From: Mycolicibacterium psychrotolerans | Lineage (GTDB): Bacteria; Actinomycetota; Actinomycetes; Mycobacteriales; Mycobacteriaceae | DNA: 64,000 nt | NCBI RefSeq assembly: GCF_010729305.1 | Contig: NZ_AP022574.1 | Span: 2,108,001 to 2,172,000 of the forward strand | Direction of reading: 5' to 3' | Shown: piece after piece, positions 42,354 to 51,694 of the stretch | Position numbering within the stretch: the first letter of the stretch is position 1 | Layout: each line of letters opens with the position of its first letter | Made by a program: the position numbers and the translations under genes | The notes under the pieces: generated by a model | Told to the model about the DNA's origin: nothing | What the model saw: only the letters and a program-made list of their open reading frames with translations | Databases searched by the model: none

Positions 42354-42811
42354 GTGAGTCCCGTCCGCCGTTTCCGCCCTTCGACCTGACCTCTGCGCTA
42401 CAGAAGGTGCAGGCCGCCGAAGACGCCTGGAACACCTGCGATCCGCATCGCGTCAGCCTGGCGTACACGCCCGACAGCGCCTGGCGCAACCGCGACCAGT
42501 TCCTCACCGGACGCGACGCGATCGTCGAATTCCTCACCGCGAAATGGCAGCGCGAACTCGACTACGCCCTGCGGAAAAGCTTGTGGGGCTTCCGGAACAA
42601 CCGCATCGGGGTGCGGTTCCAGTACGAGTGCCGGGATGCGTCGGGGCAGTGGTGGCGCAGCTACGGCAACGAGCTGTGGGAGTTCGACGACCACGGATTG
42701 ATGCGCCGGCGGGAGGCCAGCATCAACGACGTCCCGATCGACGAATCGCAGCGGCGCTACTTCGGGCCGCGTCCCGAAGACGAACACGGCCACGAAATCC
42801 CGCTCCAGTGA
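42350..42811 (+). CDS. NTF2-like DUF1348 protein
   Basis: 153 aa; GTG start in a TGAGTGA overlap with the isochorismatase gene. NTF2-like fold with [47 protein letters not shown] and [20 protein letters not shown], typical of DUF1348. Soluble; catalytic role unknown. Third gene of the operon. Confidence 0.85.
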   Translation: MSESRPPFPPFDLTSALQKVQAAEDAWNTCDPHRVSLAYTPDSAWRNRDQFLTGRDAIVEFLTAKWQRELDYALRKSLWGFRNNRIGVRFQYECRDASGQWWRSYGNELWEFDDHGLMRRREASINDVPIDESQRRYFGPRPEDEHGHEIPLQ

Positions 42812-42836
42812 TCGGGATCCGTGTATCGGAGGCGGT

Positions 42837-43475
42837 ATGAGCAAGCGCTACGGGACCATCGCCTTCACCGAAGACGTCCGCGCGGTGCAGGCCGAGCACG
42901 GCAGCGAGACCTTCTACGGACGCAAGGCGGATGCGGGTGTGAGGTCCCCGGGGCCGGATCCGCTGACCGGCGACGAGAGGGAGTTCCTGCGGGAACGGGA
43001 CGGCTTCTACCTCGCCTCGATCAGCGAGACCGGCTGGCCGTACGTGCAATTCCGGGGCGGAACACCGGGATTCGTGCATGTGCTCGACGATCACACGATC
43101 GGATGGGCCGACTTCCGCGGCAACCTCCAGTACATCAGCACCGGGAACATGGCCGGTGACGACCGCGTCGCGCTCATCTGCCTCGATTACGCTCACCGGC
43201 GCCGGCTGAAGATCTTCGGCCACGCACGCATCGTCACCGCGGACGAGGATGCGGAGCTGCTGCGGTCCCTGTCCGACGACAGCTACGACGCGGCGGTCGA
43301 GCGTGCCGTCGTCGTCGCCGTGGAGGCCTACGACTGGAACTGCCCGCAGCACATCACCCCCCGCTTCACCCTCGCCGAACTCGACAGCGCGCTGGCGCCG
43401 ACGCGCAGCAGGCTGGCCGCGCTGGAAGCCGAGAACGTCGACCTGCGCAAGCGTCTCTCACAACAGGACAGTTGA
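42837..43475 (+). CDS. Pyridoxamine 5'-phosphate oxidase-family flavin-binding protein
   Basis: 212 aa. Split-barrel PNPOx fold: REFLRERDGFYLASISETGWPYVQFRGG, DFRGNLQYISTGNMAGDDRVALICLDYAHRRRLKIFGHARI, and the end CPQHITPRF. It probably binds FMN and reduces or binds a small molecule. Last gene of the LysR-linked operon, 25 bases after DUF1348. Confidence 0.85.
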   Translation: MSKRYGTIAFTEDVRAVQAEHGSETFYGRKADAGVRSPGPDPLTGDEREFLRERDGFYLASISETGWPYVQFRGGTPGFVHVLDDHTIGWADFRGNLQYISTGNMAGDDRVALICLDYAHRRRLKIFGHARIVTADEDAELLRSLSDDSYDAAVERAVVVAVEAYDWNCPQHITPRFTLAELDSALAPTRSRLAALEAENVDLRKRLSQQDS

Positions 43476-43555
43476 CGGTACCGACCCCATAACCGGATCA
43501 GTCGCACGCTCGTGGGTCTAGCCTCTACCTGATCATCGTCGACAGGGAGGTCAGC

Positions 43556-45043
43556 ATGCGAGCCGGTTGGACGGGGCCCAGCGTCTCGGAAGCGGCGGGG
43601 TGGTGGACGCAGGCCGGCCGCCGACTGGTCTATCTGGTCGGGGTCTTACTCGTGGTGGGAGTGGGTTCGGTGCTGTCCGCCGCACCGGACGCCCACGCAC
43701 AGGGGCAGACCTACACCGTCGCGACCGACACCACCTTTGCGCCGTTCGAATTCCAGGACGACCAGGGCAATTTCGTCGGAATCGACATGGACCTGATCCG
43801 GGCGATCGCCAAGGACCAGGGCTTCACCGTCGACATCAAGCCGCTCGGATTCGACGCCGCGCTGCAGGCCGTGCAGGCCAATCAGGTCGACGGCGTCATC
43901 GCGGGCATGTCGATCACCGACGAACGCAAGAAGGTCTTCGACTTCTCCGATCCCTACTTCGAGTCCGGCATCCAGATGGCGGTGCTGAAGTCGAACAACG
44001 ACATCACGTCCTACGAGGACCTCAAAGGCAAGAGGGTCGCGGTCAAGAACGGCACGCAGGGCTCCGATTTCGCGAACTCGATCAAGGACAGGTACGGGTT
44101 CGAGGTGGTCTCGTTCGCCGACTCGTCGTCGATGTTCGACGAGGTGCGGACAGGCAACTCCGACGCGGTGTTCGAGGACTACCCGGTGCTGCTCTACGGC
44201 ATCGCGCAGGGCAACGGGTTCAAGACCGTGACGCCGAAGGAAGATCCCACCGGCTACGGCTTCGCGGTGAACAAGGGTCAGAACGCGGAACTGCTCAGCA
44301 AGTTCAACGAGGGCCTGAAGAACCTCAAGGCCTCCGGCGAGTACGACAAGATCGTCAGCGCCTACCTCGGGGAAGAGGCCACCACCGACGACAACTCGTT
44401 CCTCGGGCTGATCAAGAGCACCTTCCCGCTGCTGCTGGAAGGCCTGAAGATGACCGTCATCCTGACGGTCGTCTCGATCTTCTTCGCTCTCATCCTGGGC
44501 GTCGTCTTCGGGCTGTTCCGGGTGTCGCGGGCCATCTGGCTGCGCGCCATCGGCACCACCTTCGTCGACATCTTCCGCGGCACGCCGCTTCTGGTGCAGG
44601 CGTTCTTCATCTACTTCGGCATCCCGTCGGCGCTCGGCTTCCAGATGTCCGCGCTCACCGCAGGCATCATCACGCTGTCGCTGAATGCGGGCGCCTACAT
44701 GACCGAGATCGTCCGCGGCGGCATCCTGTCGGTCGACAAGGGGCAGATGGAGGCGGCTCGCAGCCTGGGCATCGGCTATCTGCCGACGATGCGCAAGGTG
44801 ATTCTGCCGCAAGCCATCCGCACGATGATCCCGTCCTACATCAACCAGTTCGTCATCACGCTCAAGGACACCTCGATCCTGTCCGTGATCGGCATCGCCG
44901 AACTGACGCAGACGGGCCGGATCATCATCGCCGGCAACTACCAGTCGTTCAACATGTGGCTGATCATCGGCATCATCTACTTCATCGTCATCATGGCGCT
45001 CACCAAACTCTCGGACCGACTCGAGAAGAGGCTCGTGAAATGA
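43556..45043 (+). CDS. Polar amino-acid ABC transporter, fused substrate-binding protein and permease
   Basis: 495 aa. N-terminal membrane segment/signal ([21 protein letters not shown]), then a HisJ/GlnH-type binding domain (about residues 48-275; [53 protein letters not shown]). A HisMQ-type permease domain from about 295 carries the EAA loop ([26 protein letters not shown]). Fusion of the two parts, as in GlnP homologs, tethers the receptor outside the membrane. It imports glutamine or another polar amino acid; coupled to the ATPase gene by an ATGA overlap. Confidence 0.92.
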   Translation: MRAGWTGPSVSEAAGWWTQAGRRLVYLVGVLLVVGVGSVLSAAPDAHAQGQTYTVATDTTFAPFEFQDDQGNFVGIDMDLIRAIAKDQGFTVDIKPLGFDAALQAVQANQVDGVIAGMSITDERKKVFDFSDPYFESGIQMAVLKSNNDITSYEDLKGKRVAVKNGTQGSDFANSIKDRYGFEVVSFADSSSMFDEVRTGNSDAVFEDYPVLLYGIAQGNGFKTVTPKEDPTGYGFAVNKGQNAELLSKFNEGLKNLKASGEYDKIVSAYLGEEATTDDNSFLGLIKSTFPLLLEGLKMTVILTVVSIFFALILGVVFGLFRVSRAIWLRAIGTTFVDIFRGTPLLVQAFFIYFGIPSALGFQMSALTAGIITLSLNAGAYMTEIVRGGILSVDKGQMEAARSLGIGYLPTMRKVILPQAIRTMIPSYINQFVITLKDTSILSVIGIAELTQTGRIIIAGNYQSFNMWLIIGIIYFIVIMALTKLSDRLEKRLVK

Positions 45044-45810
45044 ACCAGCTCGTCCCCGAAGCCGCGACGGAATCGAAGGGCGCGGTGAAGATTCGCATCG
45101 AGGGGCTGAAGAAGTCATTCGGTGACCTGGTGGTGCTCGACGGCATCACCACGACGGTCAAGGAGGGCGAAGTCGTCTGCGTGATCGGGCCGTCCGGCTC
45201 GGGCAAGTCGACCTTCCTGCGGTGCCTCAACAAGCTCGAGGACATCACCGGCGGCACGGTGGTCATCGACGAGTTCGATCTCACCGACAAGAAGATCGAC
45301 CTCGACAAGGTGCGTCAGCGCATCGGCATGGTGTTCCAGCACTTCAACCTGTTCCCGCACATGACGGTGATCGACAACGTCACGCTGGCACCGCTGATGA
45401 CCAAGAAGATGGACAAAGCCGCCGCCGAGAAGCGGGCCATGGAACTGCTGACCCAGGTGGGTCTGGCCGAGAAGGCGCACGTCAAACCCGCGACGCTGTC
45501 CGGTGGGCAGAAGCAGCGGGTGGCCATCGCCCGGGCGCTGGCGATGAACCCGTCGATCATGTTGTTCGACGAGGCGACCAGCGCCTTGGATCCGGAGATG
45601 GTCGGCGACGTGCTGGAGGTGCTGCGCACGCTGGCCGCCGAAGGCATGACGATGGTGGTGGTCACCCACGAGATGGGCTTCGCGCGCGAGGTGGCCTCGC
45701 GGGTGGTCTTCATGGCCGACGGGAACATCGTCGAGGACGACACGCCCGCCGAGGTGTTCGACCATCCCAAACACCCACGGCTGCAGGACTTCCTGTCGAA
45801 GGTGCTGTAG
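45040..45810 (+). CDS. Polar amino-acid ABC transporter ATP-binding protein (GlnQ-like)
   Basis: 256 aa. Walker [11 protein letters not shown]-loop [12 protein letters not shown], signature [15 protein letters not shown], Walker [15 protein letters not shown] and switch His in VVTHEMGFA. HisP/GlnQ subgroup. ATG overlaps the permease stop by four bases. It powers the preceding transporter and is followed by a hairpin terminator. Confidence 0.95.
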   Translation: MNQLVPEAATESKGAVKIRIEGLKKSFGDLVVLDGITTTVKEGEVVCVIGPSGSGKSTFLRCLNKLEDITGGTVVIDEFDLTDKKIDLDKVRQRIGMVFQHFNLFPHMTVIDNVTLAPLMTKKMDKAAAEKRAMELLTQVGLAEKAHVKPATLSGGQKQRVAIARALAMNPSIMLFDEATSALDPEMVGDVLEVLRTLAAEGMTMVVVTHEMGFAREVASRVVFMADGNIVEDDTPAEVFDHPKHPRLQDFLSKVL

Positions 45811-45821
45811 CGCCGCGCTCC

Positions 45822-45838
45822 GCGGGAATTTCTCCCGC
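45822..45838 (+). terminator. Terminator of the ABC transporter operon
   Basis: Perfect 6-bp stem GCGGGA / TCCCGC with loop ATTTC, 11 bases after the ATPase stop. No U-tract. Confidence 0.5.
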
Positions 45839-45859
45839 ACGTTGGTGTTGACTGAGGGC

Positions 45860-46282
45860 GTGACCGAGCAACCGCAGCTGAGCCCCACCGATTGGGTCCG
45901 CGAGCAGACCGAACGCATCCTGGCGCAGGGCACCACCGATGGCGTGCAGGTGTACGACCGTCCCGTGGTCCTGTTCACCACCACCGGGGCCAAGTCCGGC
46001 CAGAAGCGCTACGTGCCGCTGATGCGCGTGGAGGAGAACGGCAAATACGCCATGATCGCCTCCAAGGGCGGCGATCCGAAGCACCCGTCGTGGTACCACA
46101 ACGTCAAGATCAACCCCACCGTCACCGTGCAGGACGGTGAGCAGGTGAAGACCATGACCGCCCGCGAGCTCTCCGGTGAAGAGCGGGAGCACTGGTGGGG
46201 ACTCGCGGTCGAGAACTACCCGCCGTATGCGGAGTACCAGACGAAGACCGATCGGCAGATCCCGGTCTTCATCGTGGAATAG
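45860..46282 (+). CDS. Deazaflavin (F420)-dependent nitroreductase family protein (Ddn-like)
   Basis: 140 aa from the GTG at 45860; an upstream in-frame start at 45842 lacks a site. Split-barrel motifs VVLFTTTGAKSGQKRYVPLM, GKYAMIASKGGDPKHPSWYHNVKINPTVTV and the end PPYAEYQTKTDRQIPVFIVE are those of the Ddn/DUF385 family, which uses reduced F420 to reduce quinones or nitro compounds at the membrane. Single gene after the transporter operon. Confidence 0.9.
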   Translation: MTEQPQLSPTDWVREQTERILAQGTTDGVQVYDRPVVLFTTTGAKSGQKRYVPLMRVEENGKYAMIASKGGDPKHPSWYHNVKINPTVTVQDGEQVKTMTARELSGEEREHWWGLAVENYPPYAEYQTKTDRQIPVFIVE

Positions 46283-46381
46283 CCACCACGGAGTAGCCAC
46301 CGGCGCGGTGAACCGTCCCGGTGGCAGCGCTGAGGACCAAAGTCTCTAAGCATCGAGCGACTCGTCCGCCACACTCGCACG

Positions 46382-47929
46382 ATGCGACGAGGTACGCGTT
46401 CAATGGCAACGACGCTGTTCGCTGTCGCCGTCGCCGTGCTATGTGGGCTGGCCTCGATCGTCACGTCAGCGTCGGCGACCGCGGGCACCGCGCTCATCAT
46501 GGGTGGCAACTCGCACCCGCTGAGCGTCCCGGAGGACACTCCCACGTTCATCAAAGGCTACGTCGGCGCGGCGGCAGCCGACTACCTCCTGCCCAGCGGG
46601 CTGTGTGGCCCATCGTGCTCGCTTGTCGCCGTCTACACTCCGGAACAGTTCAGGTTTGTGACCGGCATCTTCGACATGACGTTCGACGAGTCCGTAGCGG
46701 TCGGTCAAGCCAACCTCGACGACTGTATTCGCGGAGCCGTTTGTACCGTGACATTCTTCCCGTACACCGAGACCGTGTCGCAGACGGTAACGGGCCCCTC
46801 GTCGGTGATTTTCGACTACTCGGAGAGCTCTACGATCGCCAGCAAGCAAAAGCTGCTGCTCATCGCTCATCCCCTCGCAGCAACAGTCACCTTCATGATG
46901 CTGGCCAATCCCAGTCGGCCCAACGGGGGGATCCTTGAGCGCTTCGTCGGTGCGTACATCCCGATTCTCGGCGTGACGTTCAGCGGAGCCACGCCGACTT
47001 TCTCGCCGCAGACGGCACCGTTGACGACGGTGGACATCGCCCGTCAGTACGACGGCTGGGCCGATTTCCCCACCAATCCGCTGAACCTGCTGTCCGACGC
47101 CAATGCGCTCATGGGCACCGTTCTGGTGCACGGGAACTACTTCGACGTTGGAGCGCCTCAACTGCAGGGTCAGTACCAGGACACCACTTACTATTTGGTC
47201 CCCACGGCGGTCGCCCCGCTACTGACGCCGTTGACATGGATCCCACTGGTCGGCAAGCCGCTGGCGATCGCGCTTGATCCAGCGATCCGGGTTCTCGTCG
47301 AAACCGGCTATGACCGCACCATCAACCCGGGGCGACCGACCCCGGCGCAGTACCGCTACGTTCCAAATCTGTTTCGCGCGGCGAAGAGCTTCATCATGGC
47401 GATGCCGACGGGGTGGGACGACGCGATCAGCTACATCACTGGTGATCCCGGCTGCAGGCCGTTCCACACCGTGAAGCCGGCCACCCCCTATGGAGTCGGG
47501 GGGCCGCCGGTATACACCGGCGCGGTCGACCCTTACGGCGACCCCACTCCATACCTTGAGCCGGCTACCTCAGGGACGTCCAAGGCGCCGCCTGTGAGCG
47601 AACGCGCGCAGTCCGCGGACGCCGAACGGGTCCCAGTTGACCTGGAACAGACCGACGGGGACCTCAACGACACCCCCGCTGTGGACGCCGGCGAGTCGCC
47701 GCTCGTGGCAGAGCACGCGACATCGACGCATCGGTCGATCGATGAACCAGCCGCTGACGATACGGACGAGAAGAAACCGGCGACTACCGACGAGCACAAA
47801 ACAACGTGGAGCGAGCACGAGGCAACGTCGAGCGACCACGACGCGGCCACCGACGTGGAGCGCGACATTCGGACGTCCGAGTCGACCTCGTCGCCGGCCG
47901 ACACGGACGCGGCAGACGCCGCCGCATGA
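46382..47929 (+). CDS. Exported PE-PPE-domain hydrolase without PE/PPE head, with acidic tail
   Basis: 515 aa. Signal peptide (TTLFAVAVAVLCGLASIVTSASA), then a PE-PPE (cutinase-like alpha/beta hydrolase) domain at about 35-365 (LIMGGNSHPLSVPEDTPTFIKGYVGA, FPYTETVSQ, YLVPTAVAPLLTPLTWIPL). The usual GxSxS/G nucleophile elbow appears as DYSESS, with Asp at the first position. Residues 375-515 are a disordered Asp/Glu/Ser/Thr tail. PE-PPE-domain proteins elsewhere hydrolyse short acyl esters at the surface. It stands alone and is convergent with the dipeptidase gene. Confidence 0.82.
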   Translation: MRRGTRSMATTLFAVAVAVLCGLASIVTSASATAGTALIMGGNSHPLSVPEDTPTFIKGYVGAAAADYLLPSGLCGPSCSLVAVYTPEQFRFVTGIFDMTFDESVAVGQANLDDCIRGAVCTVTFFPYTETVSQTVTGPSSVIFDYSESSTIASKQKLLLIAHPLAATVTFMMLANPSRPNGGILERFVGAYIPILGVTFSGATPTFSPQTAPLTTVDIARQYDGWADFPTNPLNLLSDANALMGTVLVHGNYFDVGAPQLQGQYQDTTYYLVPTAVAPLLTPLTWIPLVGKPLAIALDPAIRVLVETGYDRTINPGRPTPAQYRYVPNLFRAAKSFIMAMPTGWDDAISYITGDPGCRPFHTVKPATPYGVGGPPVYTGAVDPYGDPTPYLEPATSGTSKAPPVSERAQSADAERVPVDLEQTDGDLNDTPAVDAGESPLVAEHATSTHRSIDEPAADDTDEKKPATTDEHKTTWSEHEATSSDHDAATDVERDIRTSESTSSPADTDAADAAA

Positions 47930-47964
47930 GCTACTGGAAGGAGGCAGTATTCCCCTGTCCTACC

Positions 47965-47982
47965 GACCGCTCCGGTGCGGTC
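47965..47982. terminator. Hairpin between convergent genes
   Basis: GACCGC / GCGGTC stem with loop TCCGGT, 36 bases after the PE-PPE gene and 54 before the end of the dipeptidase gene. Could serve both. Confidence 0.4.
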
Positions 47983-48036
47983 ATCTGACCAGTGTCGCGC
48001 TCCGGCGGCCTTGGCGGGCGAGTTTGCCGGTTCGGT

Positions 48037-48828
48037 TCAGCGCTGCGCCGACGATGGCGCGACGGGGACATCGAACGAGGTGTCGGGGTAGGCCTCCGGA
48101 GTGAGCGTGAAGTGCCACCACTCCTTGTCGTAATTTTCGAACCCGTGCTGTTCGAGCCCGGTCTTGAGCAGCAGGCGATTGTCCAGCTGGCTGCCCTGCA
48201 CGCGCGGATCCAGGGTGTGAGCCAGCGTGTCGAAGCAGTCGTATCCGGTGCCCATGTCGATGCTGGTGTCGGCGAAACGCTGTCCAGCAGGGGCAGCACA
48301 ATCGACCAGCGGTTCCCCGGCGACATAATCCGGTTCGGGGCGGGTGGGAAGCGCGACCAGTGTGAGATCGACCGTGCTAGCCCTGCTGTGGCCCGACTTC
48401 TCGGCGATGTAACCGTCGGCGAACAAGCGGGCTTTGTCCACCCGCGGGTAGAACTCCGGCTTCATCTGTTGATCGGCCAGATCACGCGCCCATGCGACGA
48501 AGTCGTCGACCGCACGTTGCGGGCGGTAGCAGTCGTACACCTTCAGCGAGTATCCGCGGCCGAGGAAGTCTCGCTGTGCGTCGCGCAGCGCCTCGGCCGC
48601 CGGGCGGGCCAGAAGGCACATCGGTGCCTCGTAGCCGTCGACCCGGTGGCCGGTGAAGTTGTGCTCGGTGGCATACCGGATGTCGAGGGAGATCGACGGA
48701 TCGACGTCGGTGAGCGAGACGAGGTCAGGGTGCGCCGCGGGATCGGGTTCAGCCGATGCCGGTGGCACAGCCGCGCCAGCTGTGAGGAGCGCGCAGACGG
48801 CGAGTGCGCCCGCCATTCGGTTGAGCAT
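48037..48828 (-). CDS. Exported D-Ala-D-Ala dipeptidase (M15, VanX-like)
   Basis: 263 aa from the ATG at 48828. Signal peptide (MAGALAVCALLTAGAAVPPASA). Catalytic zinc motifs: SGHSRASTVDLTLV (SxHxxGxAxD type, His and Asp), and EWWHFTL (Glu and His); also YDCYRPQRAVDDFV. The M15D enzymes cleave D-Ala-D-Ala and are part of cell-wall turnover or glycopeptide resistance; the exported form suggests turnover. The ATG shares one base with the DUF427 stop, so the two are co-translated. Confidence 0.9.
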   Translation of the reverse strand: MLNRMAGALAVCALLTAGAAVPPASAEPDPAAHPDLVSLTDVDPSISLDIRYATEHNFTGHRVDGYEAPMCLLARPAAEALRDAQRDFLGRGYSLKVYDCYRPQRAVDDFVAWARDLADQQMKPEFYPRVDKARLFADGYIAEKSGHSRASTVDLTLVALPTRPEPDYVAGEPLVDCAAPAGQRFADTSIDMGTGYDCFDTLAHTLDPRVQGSQLDNRLLLKTGLEQHGFENYDKEWWHFTLTPEAYPDTSFDVPVAPSSAQR

Positions 48829-49607
48829 CAGCTGAAGTGTGTTCGCGCGCGCGGCAACGGTGCTCCGTCCACGGTGAGATCCACCTTCTCGTTGTAGAAC
48901 GCCACCAGGTTCGCGATCGGGGCCACCGCGGGCAGCGGCGTGTGATAGGTCCAGGCGATGTCCTTGTGCGCCGTGCCGTTCACCTCGGCCGACCAGTAGC
49001 CGGAGGTGACGCCTTTGTACGGGCACAGCGTCTGCGTCACCGACGGGTGCAGCAACTCGAAGGAGATGTCGGTCCGGTCGATGTAATACCTTGTGGGCAA
49101 GCCTGTTTCGAACAACAGCACGGGGCTGTGGGTGTCGGCCACCGTGACACCGCCGATCGCGACCGCGACGTGGCGATGGGACCGCAGCGCGTCGACCCTT
49201 GCGTACGGGTTGCGGGGATGGCCGTAGATCGGTTCGTCCTCCTCGAACCAGTCCAGGGCCTCCCAGGCGAACCGCACCAGGCCGGCGACCGGGCCGTCAC
49301 CGTCGTCGAACACCCGCGCAGCCGAGGGGATGGTGTGCCCGGCGCCGGTGAGTGCGAAGGTGCGCGACGGGCCGAGTTGCACCCGCTGCGGATGGTTCTC
49401 GTCGACCAGGAAGCCGGCCGCGACATCGGAGAGCGGGACGTAGTACTGCGGGTAGTACGGCAGCTCCCAGACGTACCGCGCCGCGGTGGTGTCGAACACC
49501 GTTTGGCCGCCGAGGAATCCGCGTACCCGCCGCGGTACCGGTTCCACCCGGCCGCGCGTGGCGGCGGGCTGCGGATAGTCCGGTGGTGGTGCGGCGTCCA
49601 AGCTCAC
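48828..49607 (-). CDS. DUF427-domain protein
   Basis: 259 aa from the GTG at 49607 (GAGGAG site). Two DUF427-type beta domains: FDTTAARYVWELPYYPQYYVPLSDV and ADTHSPVLLFETGLPTRYYIDRTDISFELLHPSVTQTLCPYKGVTSGYW...DIAWTYHTPL. Soluble, function unknown. Translationally coupled to the downstream dipeptidase and divergent from the ClC gene. Confidence 0.85.
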   Translation of the reverse strand: MSLDAAPPPDYPQPAATRGRVEPVPRRVRGFLGGQTVFDTTAARYVWELPYYPQYYVPLSDVAAGFLVDENHPQRVQLGPSRTFALTGAGHTIPSAARVFDDGDGPVAGLVRFAWEALDWFEEDEPIYGHPRNPYARVDALRSHRHVAVAIGGVTVADTHSPVLLFETGLPTRYYIDRTDISFELLHPSVTQTLCPYKGVTSGYWSAEVNGTAHKDIAWTYHTPLPAVAPIANLVAFYNEKVDLTVDGAPLPRARTHFS

Positions 49608-49683
49608 CGTCGGTCTCCTCTTCGTGTGCCGATCTGCGAAACTGTATGCCCGGCTGTCCCAGCGGCGAAGGAGAATGCATCCC

Positions 49684-50997
49684 GTGACCGCGCGCGGCTC
49701 GCTCGTCATCGCGGTGACCGCGATCGTCGCCGGAGTCGTCATCGGTTTCATCGGCGGCGCGTTCCGGTGGTGCCTGCAGACCGCCGAACGGCTCCGCCTG
49801 GACCTGGTCGACTGGGCCCATCAACTACCTGGCCCCGCCTGGTTGATTCCGGCGGCCGCCGCGGCCGCCGGAGCGGGCCTGGCCGCCCTGATCGTGCGCT
49901 GGCAGCCGCTGGCGGCGGGCAGCGGTATCCAGCACGTCGAGGCGGTGTACCGCGGCCGCGCGCGCCCACCGCTGATCGGACTGGTGCTCGCGAAGTTCGT
50001 CGGCGGCGTGCTCGCGATCGGGTCCGGACTCGTGCTCGGCCGCGAAGGTCCGACCGTGCACATGGGTGCCGCCATCGGCGCGCAGGCCGCCCGGCGCGCG
50101 CGTCTCAGTGACACCGACATCCGGATGATGCAGACCGCGGTGGGCGGCGCCGGCCTGGCCGTCGCCTTCAACGCGCCGATCGCGGGGGTTCTGTTCGCCG
50201 TCGAAGAGGTGACCAGAGAGTTCCGCATGCAGATGGTGCTGGCCACCACGCTGGCGTCGGCCACCGCCGTCGGCTGCACCCGGCTGATCCTGGGCAATCA
50301 CCCCGACTTCGCGGTCGCGACGATGGCCGCTCCCGCGCTGGCTTGGCTGCCGCTGTTCCTGGTCTTCGGGGTGCTGACAGGCCTGCTCGGTGCGGTCTAC
50401 AACCAGACGGTGCTGTGGTTCCTCGACCACGTCACCGCTGCCGCGCGTATCCCGGCCATCGTCAAGGCGACGGCGATCGGAGCTCTCGTCGGGCTGGCGA
50501 GCTTCGTGGTACCGCTGTCGGTCGGCGATGGCCAGACCCTCACCCAGCTGCTGCTGGGCGGTCACACCCTGGTGCTCGCACTCGTCGGGGGCTACCTTGC
50601 GATCCGCTTCGTCGCCGGTCCGCTGTGCTACTCGGCCGCGCTGCCCGGGGGCCTGTTCGCGCCGCTGCTCGCTGTCGGGGCGCTGTGGGGCGTGCTGTTC
50701 GTCGGCGTCTTCGACCTCGTGTGGCCCCACGACGCGACATCACTCGCGATCCCGATGGCCATCGTCGGGATGGCCGCGTTCTTCTCGGCGACGGTCCGCG
50801 CGCCGGTGACGGGCATGGTCATCGTCATCGAGATGACCGCCACGACATCCGTGACCGTGCCGATGCTGGGCGCCACCGCCGCCGCGGTGCTGGCCGCGCA
50901 ACTGGTCGGGTCCCCGCCGATCTACGACAGCCTGCGCGAGCGCATGATGCCGGAAAGCTCAGCCGGCGGCGCGCCGAAAGATCAGGACGGGCAGTAG
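49684..50997 (+). CDS. ClC-family chloride channel/antiporter
   Basis: 437 aa from the GTG at 49684 (AAGGAGA site 9 bases before); the ATG at 49675 is too close to that site. Selectivity motifs GSGIQ (79-83), GREGP (119-123, gating Glu121) and the later GGLFAP are present, with about 10-12 helices. Inner-membrane Cl-/H+ exchange or Cl- channel. Its last 16 bases overlap the convergent DUF732 gene. Confidence 0.92.
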   Translation: MTARGSLVIAVTAIVAGVVIGFIGGAFRWCLQTAERLRLDLVDWAHQLPGPAWLIPAAAAAAGAGLAALIVRWQPLAAGSGIQHVEAVYRGRARPPLIGLVLAKFVGGVLAIGSGLVLGREGPTVHMGAAIGAQAARRARLSDTDIRMMQTAVGGAGLAVAFNAPIAGVLFAVEEVTREFRMQMVLATTLASATAVGCTRLILGNHPDFAVATMAAPALAWLPLFLVFGVLTGLLGAVYNQTVLWFLDHVTAAARIPAIVKATAIGALVGLASFVVPLSVGDGQTLTQLLLGGHTLVLALVGGYLAIRFVAGPLCYSAALPGGLFAPLLAVGALWGVLFVGVFDLVWPHDATSLAIPMAIVGMAAFFSATVRAPVTGMVIVIEMTATTSVTVPMLGATAAAVLAAQLVGSPPIYDSLRERMMPESSAGGAPKDQDGQ

Positions 50998-51281
50998 GTC
51001 TGGGTGGCCGCGCCGACGAAGAACCCGCTCTGCTCGACCGTCCAGCCGGCGGGCTCGCTGATCTCGACCGCCACTTGCTCGGGCGCCTGCCCGGCGCCGA
51101 CGTAGTCGCAGACCGCCGACGCGAGATTGATCGCGTTCTCCTCGCTGGAGAACGGGATGCCTTCGTTCTCGAGCACGGTGATGAAGACGTCGTCGCTCGG
51201 GTCCGCGATGGCCGGGGCCGCCAGTGCGGTGGCCAGACCGGCGGCGGCGACGGCCGCTGACATGATTACTGTGCCGCGCAT
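50982..51281 (-). CDS. Secreted DUF732 protein
   Basis: 99 aa from the ATG at 51281 (AGGAGGT site). Signal peptide (VIMSAAVAAAGLATALAAPAIA), mature domain beginning DPSDDVFITVLENEGIPFSS, with two Cys (SAVCDYVG and QTYCPS). DUF732 is a small secreted mycobacterial family of unknown function. Confidence 0.85.
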   Translation of the reverse strand: MRGTVIMSAAVAAAGLATALAAPAIADPSDDVFITVLENEGIPFSSEENAINLASAVCDYVGAGQAPEQVAVEISEPAGWTVEQSGFFVGAATQTYCPS

Positions 51282-51694
51282 GGCGCACCTCCTGTGAATT
51301 TGCTGACGGCGCGACATTACGCCGCCCGTCGTGACGCAGTCGTTATTTTCCGAAAATCCGCCGGGACTTCGTTCAGCGCGAAAAGGCAAGGCAGCGAATG
51401 ACAATGGTGTCATTCGCGGAAACGGCCGGTTCGTGCTGACCACAGCTCCAGGGAGGCCGGCGGGGGAATGGTCACTGCCGATTCGTTGAATGGCCATGAA
51501 TGGATGTCCGTTTCCGTTGTCGATGCTCCTGAGGAGGAATGGGCATTCCGTGCGACGAAATTCGCCAGCGCCTCCGGGACCCACGGCGGCGAAGAGGACC
51601 TCGGTCGCCAGCTGGAGGGAACAAGGTCCTCACTGTGTCGCGGCCCATGTGATCGGGCACCGGACGGCCCTAGGTTGGTGAGCGGGAGCACACA
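51282..51694. other. Intergenic stretch with a perfect palindrome
   Basis: About 410 bases without a coding-like frame. It contains the 13-base palindrome ATTTTC-C-GAAAAT at 51345-51357, 64 bases upstream of the DUF732 start, and the promoter region of the wax-ester synthase. Confidence 0.45.
51345..51357. promoter_or_regulatory. AT-rich 13-base palindrome, candidate operator
   Basis: ATTTTC C GAAAAT in a GC-rich setting, upstream of the DUF732 gene. The half-site GAAAAT/ATTTTC recalls Fur/Zur-family boxes, but the spacing differs; no regulator is assigned. Confidence 0.3.

Noticed and set aside
43567..45810. A 747-codon frame that seems to fuse something to the ABC ATPase
   Set aside because: Its first part is an out-of-frame shadow of the binding-protein/permease gene; the ATPase starts at 45040.
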